Of a stretch of 64,000 nucleotides of DNA, positions 13,713-23,036 are shown piece by piece. The notes beneath the pieces are model-generated. The model worked only from the letters and a program-made list of their open reading frames with translations. It made no database searches and was not told the origin of the DNA. The DNA comes from Galaxea fascicularis. Lineage: Eukaryota > Cnidaria > Anthozoa > Scleractinia > Euphylliidae. Every line of letters begins with the position of its first letter. The first letter of the stretch is position 1. The stretch lies in assembly GCA_948470475.1 (NCBI GenBank), contig OX419337.1:21508306-21572305 (forward strand). Direction: 5' to 3'. Made by a program: the position numbers and the translations under genes.

Positions 13713-16700
13713 TTTGTAATCGAAAAATAACCTTTTTGAATGTCACAGGTAAGGCCCGTTCAACCTGTTCAACATTATTCGCCAACAATATCCAACGTTT
13801 TAGGTCCAACATGTTACGTGCGTTTGAAAGTTGTTCACAATTATGAAACCACGCACAGGAACACTTTGTATTGGTGAAACATCGTCCCTGAGAAACCCAT
13901 ATCTCAGGAAATCCGAGATGCGCAGATGGTATGCGCAGTATAAAAAGGATGCACCGTCCTAAGTTAGTCTCCCTCAAGCTGAAGATGATGGCATTACAAC
14001 GCCTGTTTTTCTTTAGGTCGAATTCTCACCGGCTGTTACTGGTTTTGTATTCTTATCTGGGTCTCAACATACACCGCCAACCTTGCCGCATTTTTCACCG
14101 TCAAAAATGCCGCAAGCCCCATTAAGAACCTTGAAGATACACTGAAAACAACGATTCAAGTGGGGGTTATTGCATCGTCCAGTACACAAGACACTTTCAA
14201 ACATAGCACTTATGAGCCATACCAGAAGATTTGGCAGCGTATGAAAGCTGATCAGTCATTCGTTAAAAACACGTCACAGGGAATCCAGTGGGTGAGAGAA
14301 AAGGACAACTTTGTGTTTATCAATGATGGAACAATTAATAAACATATCACAAATCAACAGCCCTGTGACCTCACGACAGGTATATGCATTGAAAACTCGT
14401 TTGCATTTTTAAGAAGTTATATTGTTTTAAAATGCTTTTTAGCAATGTTAGAACAGTTAGTATCTCATTTCGTATGAGGTTTAACCAACAGCAGAATGAA
14501 CAGAATAGCGAGAATACGGTTTCAGAGCAACATGCAAAATATGCATCTTTTTGGGGGACAGTTTTGGCGGGAAAAAAAGTGTGTAGCCCGCAAAGCTTGT
14601 GACTTGGCACCTGAAGACAGATTCAAACGCTCGGCCCAGGCTATTCTGCACGCTGGTCTCAGGTCATTTCAGTTCTCAGCAAATGTGTTCTTTTGAAAAC
14701 CTTATTCTACCTTTCCTCTTGTCAGTGAACCGGAATAATAATAAACAGGACAGCCCCATGGATTCACGTGCTGATAGACCAAGGCAAAAAAAAAAAACAA
14801 TACGAGTGTTTTGCAGTCTACTTTCATGTTCCATACCAACTACACTAACACTTTTTACCTTACAGTTCCAGGCCTAAGCCGCGCCAAAGGTCTCGCTCTC
14901 GTTCTACCACCCAATGATCCTCACACCACGAACTTTACTTTAGCCATTCTACACCTTCACGAGAATGATTTCCTCGATAACTTGAGGAGGAAATGGTGGG
15001 ATCGTAATGACCAATGCCCGGAAGAACAAGACACCGGTAAGTTAAGTTACGGTATTGCTTTGAAAAGAGTTCAAATTATGCGCACTCGAGGATTCTTTCT
15101 TAAAAACGGATCACCAACAGACAAAACACTAATACTGAGATGCTCCTCGTTTGGGTTCCATTTGAAACATACTCAACATACTTAAACGTTTGCAATGCCA
15201 CGTGCAACACTGACAAACAACTTCATAAGCAAGTGCTGCTGCTTTCATTTGAATGGTCACACTCTAACATTTAGTCCACAAGCAAAAGTTTGCACAGCAC
15301 AACAAACAACTCAATTACATGCAACTAGCGCCAACCGCGGGAAAACATACGTGCGCAGGTTGCGATTGGTTTTGCAGTTACTTCATTGGTTGAAAGAGAG
15401 GCAAGAGTCTTGTTAACCAATCACAGAGCCAAGTAACGGCAAACCAAAGTAAAGGAGAAGTGCTTTCGACACGGAACTGAAAACTGCTCTATACCCCCAG
15501 CTGCATTTGCGATAGAATCTAAATTTACCTAATTGAATTTTCTTTGTTGTTTTAGCGTTAACCGGACAACGCATTGGTTTGATGAGCATGTTGGGGGTAT
15601 ATTTGGTTATGGGGGCAGGACTGATCTTATCAATCTTCACGCTGATAGCAGAAATAATCTGGAAACGAAAAGTGACGAAAAAAACAAGTGCCACAGTCGG
15701 AGGTTTAAACCAAAGGTTTGTGAACAGTTAACGATAATTTTTGAACTCAGGTTGCACAAGCTTTTGACCACAAGGCCGTTTAACCCTTTAACCTCTAAGG
15801 CGTCGTTCACACTTAGTGCCCTGGCACCGGTACGAAACTGTGCGTTGTTACGACTTTGGTGCCCACTTTTGACCTTCCGCCATTTTGAAACTGAAGAGCA
15901 GGGATTTGTGGGTAAAATAACTGCTAGGAGCAGGGCCGGGAGTTTGTAGGTAAAGTTCTTGGGCACTAGAATCGTGTGCAGATTTATGCCCGTGTCCAAT
16001 TCAGTGCCCGAGTACAAGGTCTCGACCTTGTACCCGTGCCCGAGCACCGTGCCCAATTATCGTGTTCACATTGGTGCCCGTCAGACACAATGCCTGGGTA
16101 CAGTGCCCGGGCACCTAGTGTGAACGACGCCTTAGAGTGACCAACGTTTCATTTGTCCTTACAGTAATACTGCTCAATCAAACATAAAGGTTGTGAGAAA
16201 AAAGGAAGTGATCAACAAGTAACAAAGGTCTTGATTGTTTCACAAATTCTCCTCATCAATACATGAGAATACATGTTGATCTTAAGCCCCGGCTAAACGA
16301 TCAAACATTTTCATTCAACATCATGTTGAATGAGAAGGTTTGACCGTTTCGCCACCTTTCTCAACATTGGTTTTGAATAGCTTTTAATGTTTGATCAAGA
16401 TCAAACATTTTCATCCAACATTTGCTTCACGCGCAAATGTTTGACCGTTTAGCCACCTCTTCAAACAAAGCAAGCGCGAGCGCGAAAAGGCAACCAATCA
16501 GAAAGCGAATCTGCGGACGTACACGCCATAATTTCAGCGGTAACACGTTTTAATTTATAGAGGACAATATTTTAACCTTGTGCGTGGGGCCAACACGATA
16601 CTGACGATGGTGATGAAGATGACAGTGACCATGAAGACGACGTTGACCACGACATCCACGATGACGACGTTGCCGTGACGATGACGATATGTTACGGTTA

Positions 16701-17201
16701 AGATCCCTAATGCTTTCTGACCAAACAAACAAGACTCTGGAGAGAAAAATATTCATGAAAATAAAACTTCGTAAAACAGAAGTCGATCGGTACCTTCATT
16801 GGATGAAATTTGAAATAAAGGACCATTTGTTGTTTAATACAAGTTATGTTATCAGTTAATTCTCGACGAGCGCGCGTTGTTGCCAGGGCTTTCAGTTCCA
16901 ACCAGTGATTTAGGAACGATCAGATCTTGTACGTTCTGGTTGAATTGGGCATTTTAAAGGGAAACGAACACGTACTTAGGACTCCGTGTTGGCGTTCAGT
17001 TAAATTTCGGATCATTGCCAGGACCTTAGCATCTGCGCAAATACCCCTCCCCTAACCCAACATCAACACTAACTTATTTTAACTTATTGTACCTTGAAGT
17101 TCATTAGCAGCGTAACCCCAAGAAGTTTGGTTTTCTTTAGCAGATCAAGTTTACCTGCAGGCGAGGAAATTATCACCAGACGTTCTTCATTGGTTGACTG
17201 A
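2127..17201 (+). CDS. Ionotropic glutamate receptor, copy A (14 exons)
   Basis: Ligand-gated cation channel subunit of the plasma membrane. Exons: 2127-2226, 3246-3380, 3920-4162, 4400-4605, 9714-9848, 10158-10289, 10705-10809, 11196-11315, 12021-12215, 12966-13326, 14017-14379, 14866-15036, 15556-15715, 17144-17201; 827 residues. In order: signal peptide, amino-terminal domain (to about residue 390), S1 beginning near DPPF, the ligand-contact Arg in TESREK, M1, a pore loop with MLQQGAD (Gln at the Q/R site), M3 with the family hallmark TYTANLAAF, S2 with SSST and PCDLTTG, an AIL.L.E..F...KWW ending, M4 and a short tail. Every intron begins with GT and ends with AG, and phases close exactly. 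The start Met is 10 bases into the first coding exon and precedes a hydrophobic stretch. AMPA-like pore features are mixed with an NMDA-like Asp in S2, so subclass and ligand are open. If splicing fails at 15715 the frame ends at a TAA at 15729-15731 (813 residues). Confidence 0.9.
3246..3380 (+). CDS. iGluR A exon 2: amino-terminal domain
   Basis: Encodes FINDGNLQEYEAVQFAI and the run up to NDERLLNQ, the first lobe of the periplasmic-binding-protein-like domain. It lies between CCAG and GTATGT and is matched codon for codon by 31101-31235. Confidence 0.88.
3920..4162 (+). CDS. iGluR A exon 3: amino-terminal domain
   Basis: Encodes ADLAFLHQNVTVLIEGSHAK, then TVTGIPLVRLYG and the RFSWKKLSLIFDG segment, the usual W..+.....Y/F strand of receptor amino-terminal domains. 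Acceptor TTTTCAG, donor GATG|GTAACC. It contains the 22-bp string shared with the LINE fragment at 27303-27324. Confidence 0.9.
4400..4605 (+). CDS. iGluR A exon 4: amino-terminal domain
   Basis: Encodes ESQLLEAAYFYTTFKN through EEIQKFESDVILLYTDKETT, ending at CAG|GTATTG in phase 0. The following intron is 5.1 kb, against 1.1 kb in copy B, because of the Penelope-like insertion and other repeats. Confidence 0.88.
4938..5105. repeat. Two 84-bp tandem units
   Basis: Two head-to-tail units share GGGTTTTGGCCCAGA.GCCAA and ATTCCCCGCGTGTA. Each contains the short inverted repeat TTTTGGC...GCCAAAA. The block lies in iGluR A intron 4 and has no counterpart in unit B. Confidence 0.7.
5155..5880. repeat. 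Diverged direct repeats around GAAACTAGGCG and ACCACGAGG
   Basis: About 100 bases at 5157-5265 recur at 5768-5885 (shared parts: GATTTGAT.AAACTAGGCG, GGTCTCGGG, AACCACGAGGTC). Between them the words CACGAGTTCGC and TAGCAGCATTTC recur. The type of element is not recognised. Confidence 0.45.
6265..7192 (-). pseudogene. Inverted, frameshifted copy of the Penelope-like C-terminus
   Basis: On the - strand it encodes the same protein from FWKRYVDDV to HLIKTKGR. It shifts frame at a seven-A run (about 6932-6938) where the right copy has six, so the RT tail and the GIY-YIG domain are in different frames. It has about three quarters of the sense copy's ORF and no RT motif A or B. Confidence 0.8.
7203..8596 (+). 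CDS. Penelope-like RT + GIY-YIG endonuclease ORF, 5'-truncated
   Basis: An open frame reads from GIPLRPIVS to a TAA. Reverse-transcriptase motifs in order are FDVVSLFTKIP (motif A Asp), FGTAMGSPVSAVIANMVME (motif B), RYVDDV (catalytic Asp pair) and LSFLDLNV. Near the C-terminus is a GIY-YIG nuclease: YSIPCNDCDHEYIGQTKR with the CxxC typical of the Penelope class, an Arg, and a downstream LEAWH Glu. The RT front end (fingers and the N-terminal region) is absent, so this copy should not be autonomous. It lies in iGluR A intron 4 in the host gene's orientation. A first Met occurs at 7211 but is not a natural start. Confidence 0.85.
9406..9563. mobile_element. Foldback element, family F1 (copy 1)
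   Basis: A hairpin with arms of about 70 bases: ATTCTCGGTATTGAACTGG and GGAGGCTCTTGCGGGGGAAT on the left, their complements on the right, and an AT-rich loop around TTTACATATGAAAAG. Two more copies occur at 27027-27182 and 35770-35927, in positions that are not paralogous, so the family has moved since the unit duplicated. Confidence 0.85.
9714..9848 (+). CDS. iGluR A exon 5: amino-terminal domain
   Basis: Encodes ISQNLNSLPNNVVLAFKTAS through MRDHMKYLDK between CCTTCAG and GTAAGC, both ends in phase 0. The unit B counterpart is 33777-33911. Confidence 0.87.
10158..10289 (+). CDS. iGluR A exon 6: amino-terminal domain
   Basis: Encodes DLTATVYDAVQVINRALNTE through EMIFNCLMK. The YDAV motif matches the conserved late segment of iGluR amino-terminal domains. 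Acceptor CTCTCAG, donor AAG|GTGATG. Confidence 0.88.
10705..10809 (+). CDS. iGluR A exon 7: end of amino-terminal domain
   Basis: Encodes VNITGFTGPIQFDENAKRRE and LEILNLRNN. The GFTGPIQFD string is the typical 'G.tG.i.Fd..G.R' strand before S1. Donor CGA|GTAAGT. Confidence 0.9.
11196..11315 (+). CDS. iGluR A exon 8: linker to S1
   Basis: Encodes IGTWNSSKGTVLSQ through KTYKVVVLE. The IGTW motif is the family's 'vG.w' strand, and VVVLE continues into DPPF of the next exon as in other receptors. Confidence 0.9.
11345..11570. repeat. (ATC/CAT)n-rich tract in iGluR A intron 8
   Basis: Imperfect trinucleotide repeats of CATCAT type with interspersed CGTCAT and CAATCAAT. The same intron in unit B has a longer version at 36618-37090. 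Confidence 0.8.
12021..12215 (+). CDS. iGluR A exon 9: S1 ligand-binding half
   Basis: Encodes DPPFIMRKKN through YNIDLLNELTRILNFKYELY and TWDGMMREILDG. The 'Y.iDLl..l...l.F.Y.l' pattern is diagnostic for S1. The in-frame donor is the weak GG|GTTCGT; a better-looking GTAAGT lies four bases downstream but would put exon 10 out of frame. Confidence 0.88.
12669..12815. repeat. Interspersed repeat shared by both units (A)
   Basis: Sequence starting TTATTAACCTCGTCCG and containing CCTCGGCCTTG and TAATGACCTCACTCTCGG. Its counterpart in unit B is 38494-38612, so it predates the duplication. It has a loose inverted structure (ATTACGGGGAAAT against ATTTCCCTGTAAT). Confidence 0.5.
12966..13326 (+). 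CDS. iGluR A exon 10: S1 end, M1 and pore loop
   Basis: Begins HADMSAGAIAVTESREKVAE, holding the Arg that contacts the ligand carboxylate, then PYMYYTED. M1 is WFCTLATLVTISVAVFVI. The pore loop is FFNSVWFALACMLQQGAD, with Gln at the Q/R editing position. The exon closes in phase 1 at TCAG|GTAATA. Confidence 0.93.
13374..13640. repeat. Pre-duplication repeats in iGluR A intron 10
   Basis: A GC-rich block (GGATCCCAGACC to GGATCCGCCCC) followed by a tRNA-like TAGCTCAGTGGTTAGAGCAT at 13572-13591. Both recur at 39764-40015 in unit B. The tRNA-like piece has a good A box but no matching B box, so it is best read as a SINE remnant. Confidence 0.45.
14017..14379 (+). CDS. iGluR A exon 11: M3 and S2
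   Basis: Carries M3 (GCYWFCILIWVSTYTANLAA), the gating helix with the near-invariant TANLAAF, then SPIKNLEDT. S2 contacts are SSSTQDTF and INDGT. The Asp of INDGT sits 12 residues before PCD, the place of GluA2 Glu705. Confidence 0.94.
14866..15036 (+). CDS. iGluR A exon 12: S2 end
   Basis: Encodes GLSRAKGLALVLPPNDPH, then TLAILHLHENDFLDNLRRKW and WDRNDQC, the standard 'AiL.L.E.g.l..l..KWW....C' close of S2. Confidence 0.92.
15556..15715 (+). CDS. iGluR A exon 13: M4
   Basis: Encodes ALTGQRIGLMSMLGVYLVMG, the rest of M4 and basic WKRKVTKK. The exon can end at CAAAG|GTTTGT (15715) and join exon 14 in phase, or read through to TAA at 15729-15731. Confidence 0.85.
15797..16134. mobile_element. 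MITE with GGCGTCGTTCACACT ends
   Basis: The left end AAGGCGTCGTTCACACTTAG and right end GTGTGAACGACGCCTT are inverted repeats. The interior is rich in GTGCCC and GGGCAC words. It sits in iGluR A intron 13. Unit B keeps only the right part (44097-44205), and a related element is at 46800-47135. Confidence 0.7.
16284..16480. mobile_element. Truncated MITE with GCTAAACGATCAAACAT end
   Basis: The left terminus CCGGCTAAACGATCAAACAT and several internal 'TGACCGTTTAGCCACC' words match 44368-44772 in unit B, which has both ends. Here the right end is missing, removed by a deletion near 16550. Confidence 0.55.
17144..17201 (+). CDS. iGluR A exon 14: cytoplasmic C-terminus
   Basis: A 58-base exon after TTTAGCAG. 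With the two bases left from exon 13 it reads R-SSLPAGEEIITRRSSLVD-stop. The unit B counterpart (45743-45800) is open in the same frame with the same length, which makes both receptor proteins 827 residues. Inferred from sequence only. Confidence 0.6.
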
Positions 17202-17258
17202 AAAGCAGATATCTACATATCCGTGCGAGTGTACACCAAGTCGTGCGTGTTCTGTCTA

Positions 17259-17550
17259 AGGGCTGATTTACACGGTACGATTTGTCGCACACGTCTTAGC
17301 GTATGCGACACAACATAGAACAAAGTTGTGCCGTGTGAATGCACCTACCACTTCTCTACGACAGACGAACGCGGCCTAAAATTTGTCATAGGACTTTGAA
17401 TCACGTTTTAAAACCATACGACAGTCGTGAGTATAAGTGATATTAAATGGCAAGTGTCGTATACGATTTTTTGCATGTCGCGAGCAGCGCGCACTACAGA
17501 AGTTGTATGCTACAGTCGTGAGCAAAAATCGTACCGTGTAAATCGGCCTA
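17259..17550. mobile_element. MITE with GATTTACACGGTACGATTT ends
   Basis: The left end GCTGATTTACACGGTACGA and right end TCGTACCGTGTAAATCGGC are inverted repeats. Flanking TAA on both sides may be a three-base target duplication. The unit B counterpart (about 45830) lacks it, so it is a unit-specific insertion just 3' of iGluR A exon 14. Confidence 0.7.
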
Positions 17551-18267
17551 ACGTATGTATCTTAGTGCCAATAGTTTCCTGATGACACAAGGAAACGGAA
17601 TTCAAACTTCATTTTTAGTTTCCGTTTTTCCTCGTCATCGGAAACGGAATTCGACTTTCCCATTCCCTCAATTTTGATCACCAACTAACACACAGCTACC
17701 CTTAAAGTTCTATTAAACCCCCCCTTCCCACATTTTGAAGTCGTTTTTTGTAATCAGTGTTCCTCTCTCTGATAACCCCCCGCCCCATCCACCCTCCCTT
17801 TTGGGACATGAGATTTTGTGCGCCTCCCATTTCCAAATCAACTTCATACAGCCCAGCTGTTGCTGTTCTTTTTTTTTTTTTTAACAAATATTCACCCAGT
17901 ACATAATAATGTTGGCGGCTCTGTTTAGGATCTGGAATAAGCACCCCTCTCTATCAACCCACCCCCATCATTAATAAGCGCCCCGTTAATGAGGCCTGGA
18001 GTTAAATAAGCCCCCACGGGTTTAATAGAGACGTCATCTTTGTGAAGAACTTCTTATACAGGTAAAAACTAACGTAATTAACCAGAAAATATGCTTAAGC
18101 TTTTCCAGAACTCTTTCTAAAAAGGTTTAAGTCGAACAGGGGTGTGAGTTCAGTTAAACGTTAATTTAAATACACGTTTTAGAGTGGGCCTTTCTAAAGC
18201 CTTGCTTGTAGTTCACAAGTTGATATACAACATTTAGCTTCTTGTATGTGCTTTTGTCAAGTGCACG

Positions 18268-18480
18268 CAAATCCCGCTCTGGCCACGTGCCTGGTTCAAC
18301 TCCTCGAGCATCCTCGTAAATAGCCACCTGGTCTGCCTCCTGCCAGTTGGGATTCTTATCGTGTTATGTTTATTTGAATTATTTGTTTCTTGGGATTTAA
18401 GTGGAGTGCCTGTAAACTAGCTTGGATAGGCTAGGTGCACTTCTACTATAAACACAGTATTTATTTTTATTATTTATTTT
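18268..18480 (+). mobile_element. SINE fragment without its tRNA head
   Basis: CCTGGTTCAACTCCTCG, TGCCTCCTGCCAGTTGGGAT and AGTGGAGTGCCTGTAAACTA match the complement of 30230-30490. The tRNA-derived promoter is absent here. It is missing from the unit B counterpart (about 46525). Confidence 0.65.
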
Positions 18481-19093
18481 TTGCTAAGGCGTAGTTTCGG
18501 TTATCGTAATTCCCGAGTTCATCCAATTTATCCTGTAAATTTATTTGTAGATCTTGTATCGTTTACGCTAATACAGCTAAGCGTGGAAACAAAGATAATG
18601 TATTTAACATGAAATATAGCAACTTTATCACCAGGCTCCTCACATTTTTTGCCGCCGCCAAATAAAGATAAGCAATATATGGCATTAGGTTTTGTCCCTC
18701 GAAAACCAATGCTTGAGTTTATAACATTTTCATCATTTTCTTAATAAGTAGGCATTACCATTACTAGTGTTTGTTTGGTTAACTTGATTTCATTAAATGT
18801 GGATGAGTCTCATGTTTACTTACAGGAATGCTTACAGTGTGCTATAAATAAAAGTGAAACTGGAGCATCTTACAAACCAATAAGAAAGAAGCGTGATTGT
18901 TTTATTGGTGTTTAATAGTCAGTTAAATATTCCGCCTTTTGCGAGAATTACAGTTTTGGTAAACATGCCACGAGCTGCTCTCTAAACGATCACAGCGTGA
19001 ACTATACTTAAGGATCTAGGAACGAGTCTCAAACGTCATTGCAATTCGCGCCAAAAGCGCCAAAGTGAGTGATTAGTAAGAGAACGCACCCAC
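18481..19093. other. Intergenic, shared with unit B
   Basis: Closely matches about 47172-47798. No coding exon is convincing. A short frame after TTTACTTACAG at 18825 (ECLQCAINKSET...) stays open in both units, but no upstream exon in the right phase was found. Confidence 0.4.
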
Positions 19094-19983
19094 TGTCACG
19101 AAATTTCTTTTATTTACATTTTCGTCATTGTTTTTGTCTTTTTTTCATGTAGTTATTTAATCGTTTCTTTTCATCATCTTAAATTCGTTAGGAGTATTGT
19201 TAATTATTTCTAGTCTTTTCGTCGTATCTTTATCGAACAAAAAAAATGTCACTAGTATGTTTATTTAGTAGTTATTGTCCTGGGAATTTGTGTGTAGTAT
19301 TGTAAATTTCAATCTAGCCTAACTAACTATTATGATTCCCATCACTGTGTCTTTCATATCTTGTTGTGTAATTAGTATCTATTCTACATTTTGTAGTTAG
19401 CGTTTTCTAGAATCTTCCTTGTAATTATAATATTGTAGGAGTATTTAAATACTAGTCAGGTTGGTTGTTTGGTTGTTGGTTATTTTTTATTCTTGAAAGA
19501 AGCAGAAGGACTCAGGAGTTTTGAATTGTAAAGTCGAAGGAGAAGTTTCCTTTTCGAGTCACTGTCAAGAGCCATTGTCAGAAGCCAGTCGTATTGTCCA
19601 TGACAGAACCCATTTGTCAGCGGCGGCGAGTTGTTGAAAGAAGCTCAAGGCGAAAAGAAGTTTAAAGTGCACGAAGGTGGCAAACAAGAGCGAAAATTAG
19701 GAGAAAAGGAAGGCGCCAGGGAAGAGAATTGAAGTTTGTGTGAATAGTGGTTGGCGTGGTAGGTTTGTCATAGCAGTTTGTTTGTACTTAGAGGAGTCGT
19801 CAAAGGTCAAGGAAAGAACTGAACTGTGTTAAGTAATCTACAATCGTGGTCAAAAGTTGTTGGGAAAGTTGCGCGCATCACTTCACTTCCCACCTATTTC
19901 GATTGTTCGAACTATTTGCTGTACTATTTGGCAAATGACATGCTCTTGTGCCCCCCCCCCCCTCCCCCATATTCAATGTTGGC

Positions 19984-20109
19984 GTTCTTCATGGGGTTCG
20001 TGATGGAAGAGAAGTCACCATTTTCTTCTTGGAAAATCCAACATTGATAAGGGGGAGGGGGTTATCTCTAAAGTGATGCTACCTTCCCAACACTTTTGTC
20101 CAGGATTGT
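19984..20109. repeat. 126-bp perfect direct repeat, left copy
   Basis: By eye identical over 126 bases to 21335-21460, beginning GTTCTTCATGGGGTTCGTG. It lies wholly inside the unit-A insertion. Confidence 0.85.
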
Positions 20110-21334
20110 CTGAAAACAATTGTAGACAGTTTTTGGCGTATAACACAAAATGTACGCCAGGTATGCAGTTGGTATTCTCCATAATTACGGTTCGGTGGAT
20201 TATCTTTATTGTTGTTGTTACTGGGCACTATTGTCAGACTATGGAATATGCCATATCCACATATGTGCTTTTCCGAGGAAGGGTTTTGCGTGACGCAATA
20301 TTGCGTTATAAGAGTAGCTTACGCGCCGGTACAAGAATAGGCACTGAGTGTCCTTTTTTTTCAAAAATTCCCGTTCTGTTTCATGAAGTTCACCAATTAA
20401 ACGCATTTCAGCGTACATTTGGTATCTAGAGGTACAATTCCTTCATAATATAGAAAATATTTAGAAGACAATTGACGTGTTAATGATGGACCTACTGTTC
20501 TTTGCTTTACTTCCAGAATGGTAATATAGCAAGGTTTTTTTTTTTACTTAATTCAAACTTCCCCAAGACATGTAAACCATGTGTTTGGTTTGGAATATTT
20601 GTTTTTATACTATGTTTATCCCGTTTTATCAAGTAAATGCATTTTTTAGATGGCCTTACAATAGTTTGAACGTATTGACGTATAATGAACATGTGCGTCT
20701 CTATGGAACGAAATATTGATTTGCCGATGAGACTGTAAAGTTACATATGCTTCGAGTTTCGTAAGTATATTAACAGTTCCTTACAGTTTGACATCAAGAG
20801 AAGCAAACTATAAAACGTAGTCAAACGAACAAGAAATATTGCATGTGTACGTCATGCAGCGTATAAGATTACATCTTGTTAATTCATTGTCTTCTTATGT
20901 AAATAAATGAATACACAACGGTGTTCCACACAGTACTCCACAAGTATATGGGAATTTTCGAGAGCAGTGCGGTACATTTCAATACTATTTGATTGGTTAT
21001 AGATAGAATTTAATACTGCGAACTAACCCATTATGAATTTGTCCCCTGTAATAGAGAAATTCCTTCATTTTCAACAGTACTCCCTTCTATTGCGGGAACT
21101 TAAAGCTTAATTGAATAATGAAGTTCTCATTTATATTCGTTCGATGGAGTACTGTTGAAAATAGTGTTTAAACCAAACTTTACAGTCTGCAATCCTATGA
21201 AAAAGAAACTTATCATTACAATGGTTATTACTAACCGCTTAATTAAACCCAAAGATGAACAAAATAGCGACAATTTTCTCGGGATATATGGAGTACTGTT
21301 GTGGAGAACTGTGCCATTAACTATAACAGTAACA

Positions 21335-21460
21335 GTTCTTCATGGGGTTCGTGATGGAAGAGAAGTCACCATTTTCTTCTTGGAAAATCCAACATTGATA
21401 AGGGGGAGGGGGTTATCTCTAAAGTGATGCTACCTTCCCAACACTTTTGTCCAGGATTGT
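21335..21460. repeat. 126-bp perfect direct repeat, right copy
   Basis: Second copy of 19984-20109, 1.35 kb downstream in the same orientation. Identity suggests a recent event, such as duplication or an LTR-like boundary. Confidence 0.85.
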
Positions 21461-21657
21461 AGTCTTAAATAAATAAGTACCTTTAGAAGAAGTAGTTCTT
21501 ACGTTCGTAATTTTGTGTTTAATCTTCTCTGTATTTTAAATTCATTAAATTAGTAGTATTACTTAGTCTTTTGGTGTGTTGCGGGTTTGCGGGAAGGGTT
21601 TTGTACAGTCGTTTTTTTAATCTTGTCGTGCAAGGGAAAGATCCACGTCACACCCAC

Positions 21658-22303
21658 GCACACAGGTGCTCAGCCAATACCTCGACCTTCGGTGGCATTA
21701 AAGGGAAAGAAGTGTTTGAGGCAAGTCACGTGTACAGTCACTTGCGTCCCTTGATGGCCGATTGTAATAATGTCCTTGGTCCGCACAAAGCACAAATCGA
21801 TTATATGTCGGACCAAGCGAGCAACAAATAATTGAATTATCGTTGTGCAGAGTTTTCACCAATTGTGCAAACCTAGAGCCGTTGGATTTTCAGCTCTGTT
21901 TTGATTCAAAACCCAGTTGAAGTTGTTGAGCTAAACATGGTGTGGTTTCATTCCAGTATTGCCAATGACACCAAGTCACCAAGTGAATTACCGGAGAACA
22001 TCGAATGTTGATTAATAAAATGAACCATTCACGACCATATCTTTCTTAAATGCTGATTACGACTTTCCAGTGCAATTCACGCGAACGATACGTAGAAAGA
22101 CTTTTCATTAACGCTCATTATTTCGCAAACTCCCTCGCTCACCTAGACAAAACATTACAAAACTGAGATGCATCGGGTAACGTACTTTGCAGATATCTTT
22201 GAAGTTAGTTCTTTATGCTTTCCTCCTCAACCAAAAATCTGTTCACAACACAATGCGCTTATCATCAATGGACGTTTTCCTACCAGTTCCGTTCAAATCC
22301 CAG
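21658..22303. other. Intergenic, shared with unit B
   Basis: Matches about 47803-48484. It covers the 3' side of the MCCC2 pseudogene on the - strand. No further gene is seen. Confidence 0.4.
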
Positions 22304-22421
22304 CTACATTCTAAATACGCCAAATTTTTGATCCGGGATTAGTGCATTTAGCGCCGCGCTCAAACTCAGGCCCAGCACTGTGCGTGTGTACGCTGGATCT
22401 ATAACACTGTTGTCCCATAGC
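22304..22421 (-). pseudogene. MCCC2: MCCC2 terminal pseudo-exon
   Basis: Counterpart of 48485-48602, with the same 118-base length and the same FRM-stop ending, but carrying several replacements at conserved sites (WDNS, DPAYTR, NALIPD). Confidence 0.85.
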
Positions 22422-23036
22422 CTGCGAAAAAAAAGCAATGACTCTTATTTAACTCTGGTCACCAGCAGCTCGACATACGTCAGTCATTTGACCACATCTG
22501 ATAACGGTAGGACTAAATCCAAGGCAACTACGCTGGCCAAAACAGCGCAGTGGACTAATCAGAAGATATGTAACAGAAGCCAAGCCCGGGAAATACGCGT
22601 GTAAGCAAGTTACTTCAAATAAAGCAAGGCGGAACACTTTCGACATTCAATTGTCAAACGCTCCAAGACTTGGAAAAAGTGGGTAAGGACGATAAACCGG
22701 AGGTCCCGTCTCACAACTCCTCACAAATTGATTCTGTGGGACGTAAAAGAATCACTAGGGACGTAACGAACCCTGGCTGTGACCACCCCTAGTGCTGTCC
22801 TAGAGGGCCGTGTGTCAGAAAACTCTATTATTGGGTTAACATGTCTTAACCCTCTTAAAGTAAAGAATATCGTATCGTATCGCATCGTATCGGTAGTTTC
22901 TATGAAAACTGTGGTGCTGCGTTGGTGGGGGAGTGGTACACGAAAATTTGGTTTTGTCAAAGAATGTAAATTGGTCGCCGCACAGGGATTAAAAAGTTCA
23001 CGTGTCGAGCGTTGGGGTTCCCAGTTTCTTAGTGAT

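Larger units (their letters stand above)
19094..21650. mobile_element. 2.56-kb unit-A-only insertion with TG...CA ends
   Basis: The insert begins TGTCACG and ends CACGTCA. It is bracketed by CACCCAC at 19087-19093 and 21651-21657, while unit B has a single uninterrupted CACCCAC at about 47796-47802. TG...CA ends and a short target duplication are what an LTR-type insertion leaves. No gag, protease, RT or integrase frame is visible, so it may be a solo LTR or a non-autonomous derivative. It contains a 126-base perfect direct repeat (19984-20109, 21335-21460) with a purine run GGGGGAGGGGG. Confidence 0.6.

Noticed and set aside
15413..16056. Minus-strand frames of 93 and 139 residues over receptor exon 13 and a MITE
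   Set aside because: They are antisense to a solid exon and to transposon sequence.
18825..18916. Possible alternative receptor exon (ECLQCAINKSET, ending FIGV)
   Set aside because: Open in both units and after a good acceptor, but its phase does not fit the exon 13 donor (joining gives a stop after eight codons). The surrounding noncoding DNA is equally conserved, so openness is weak evidence.
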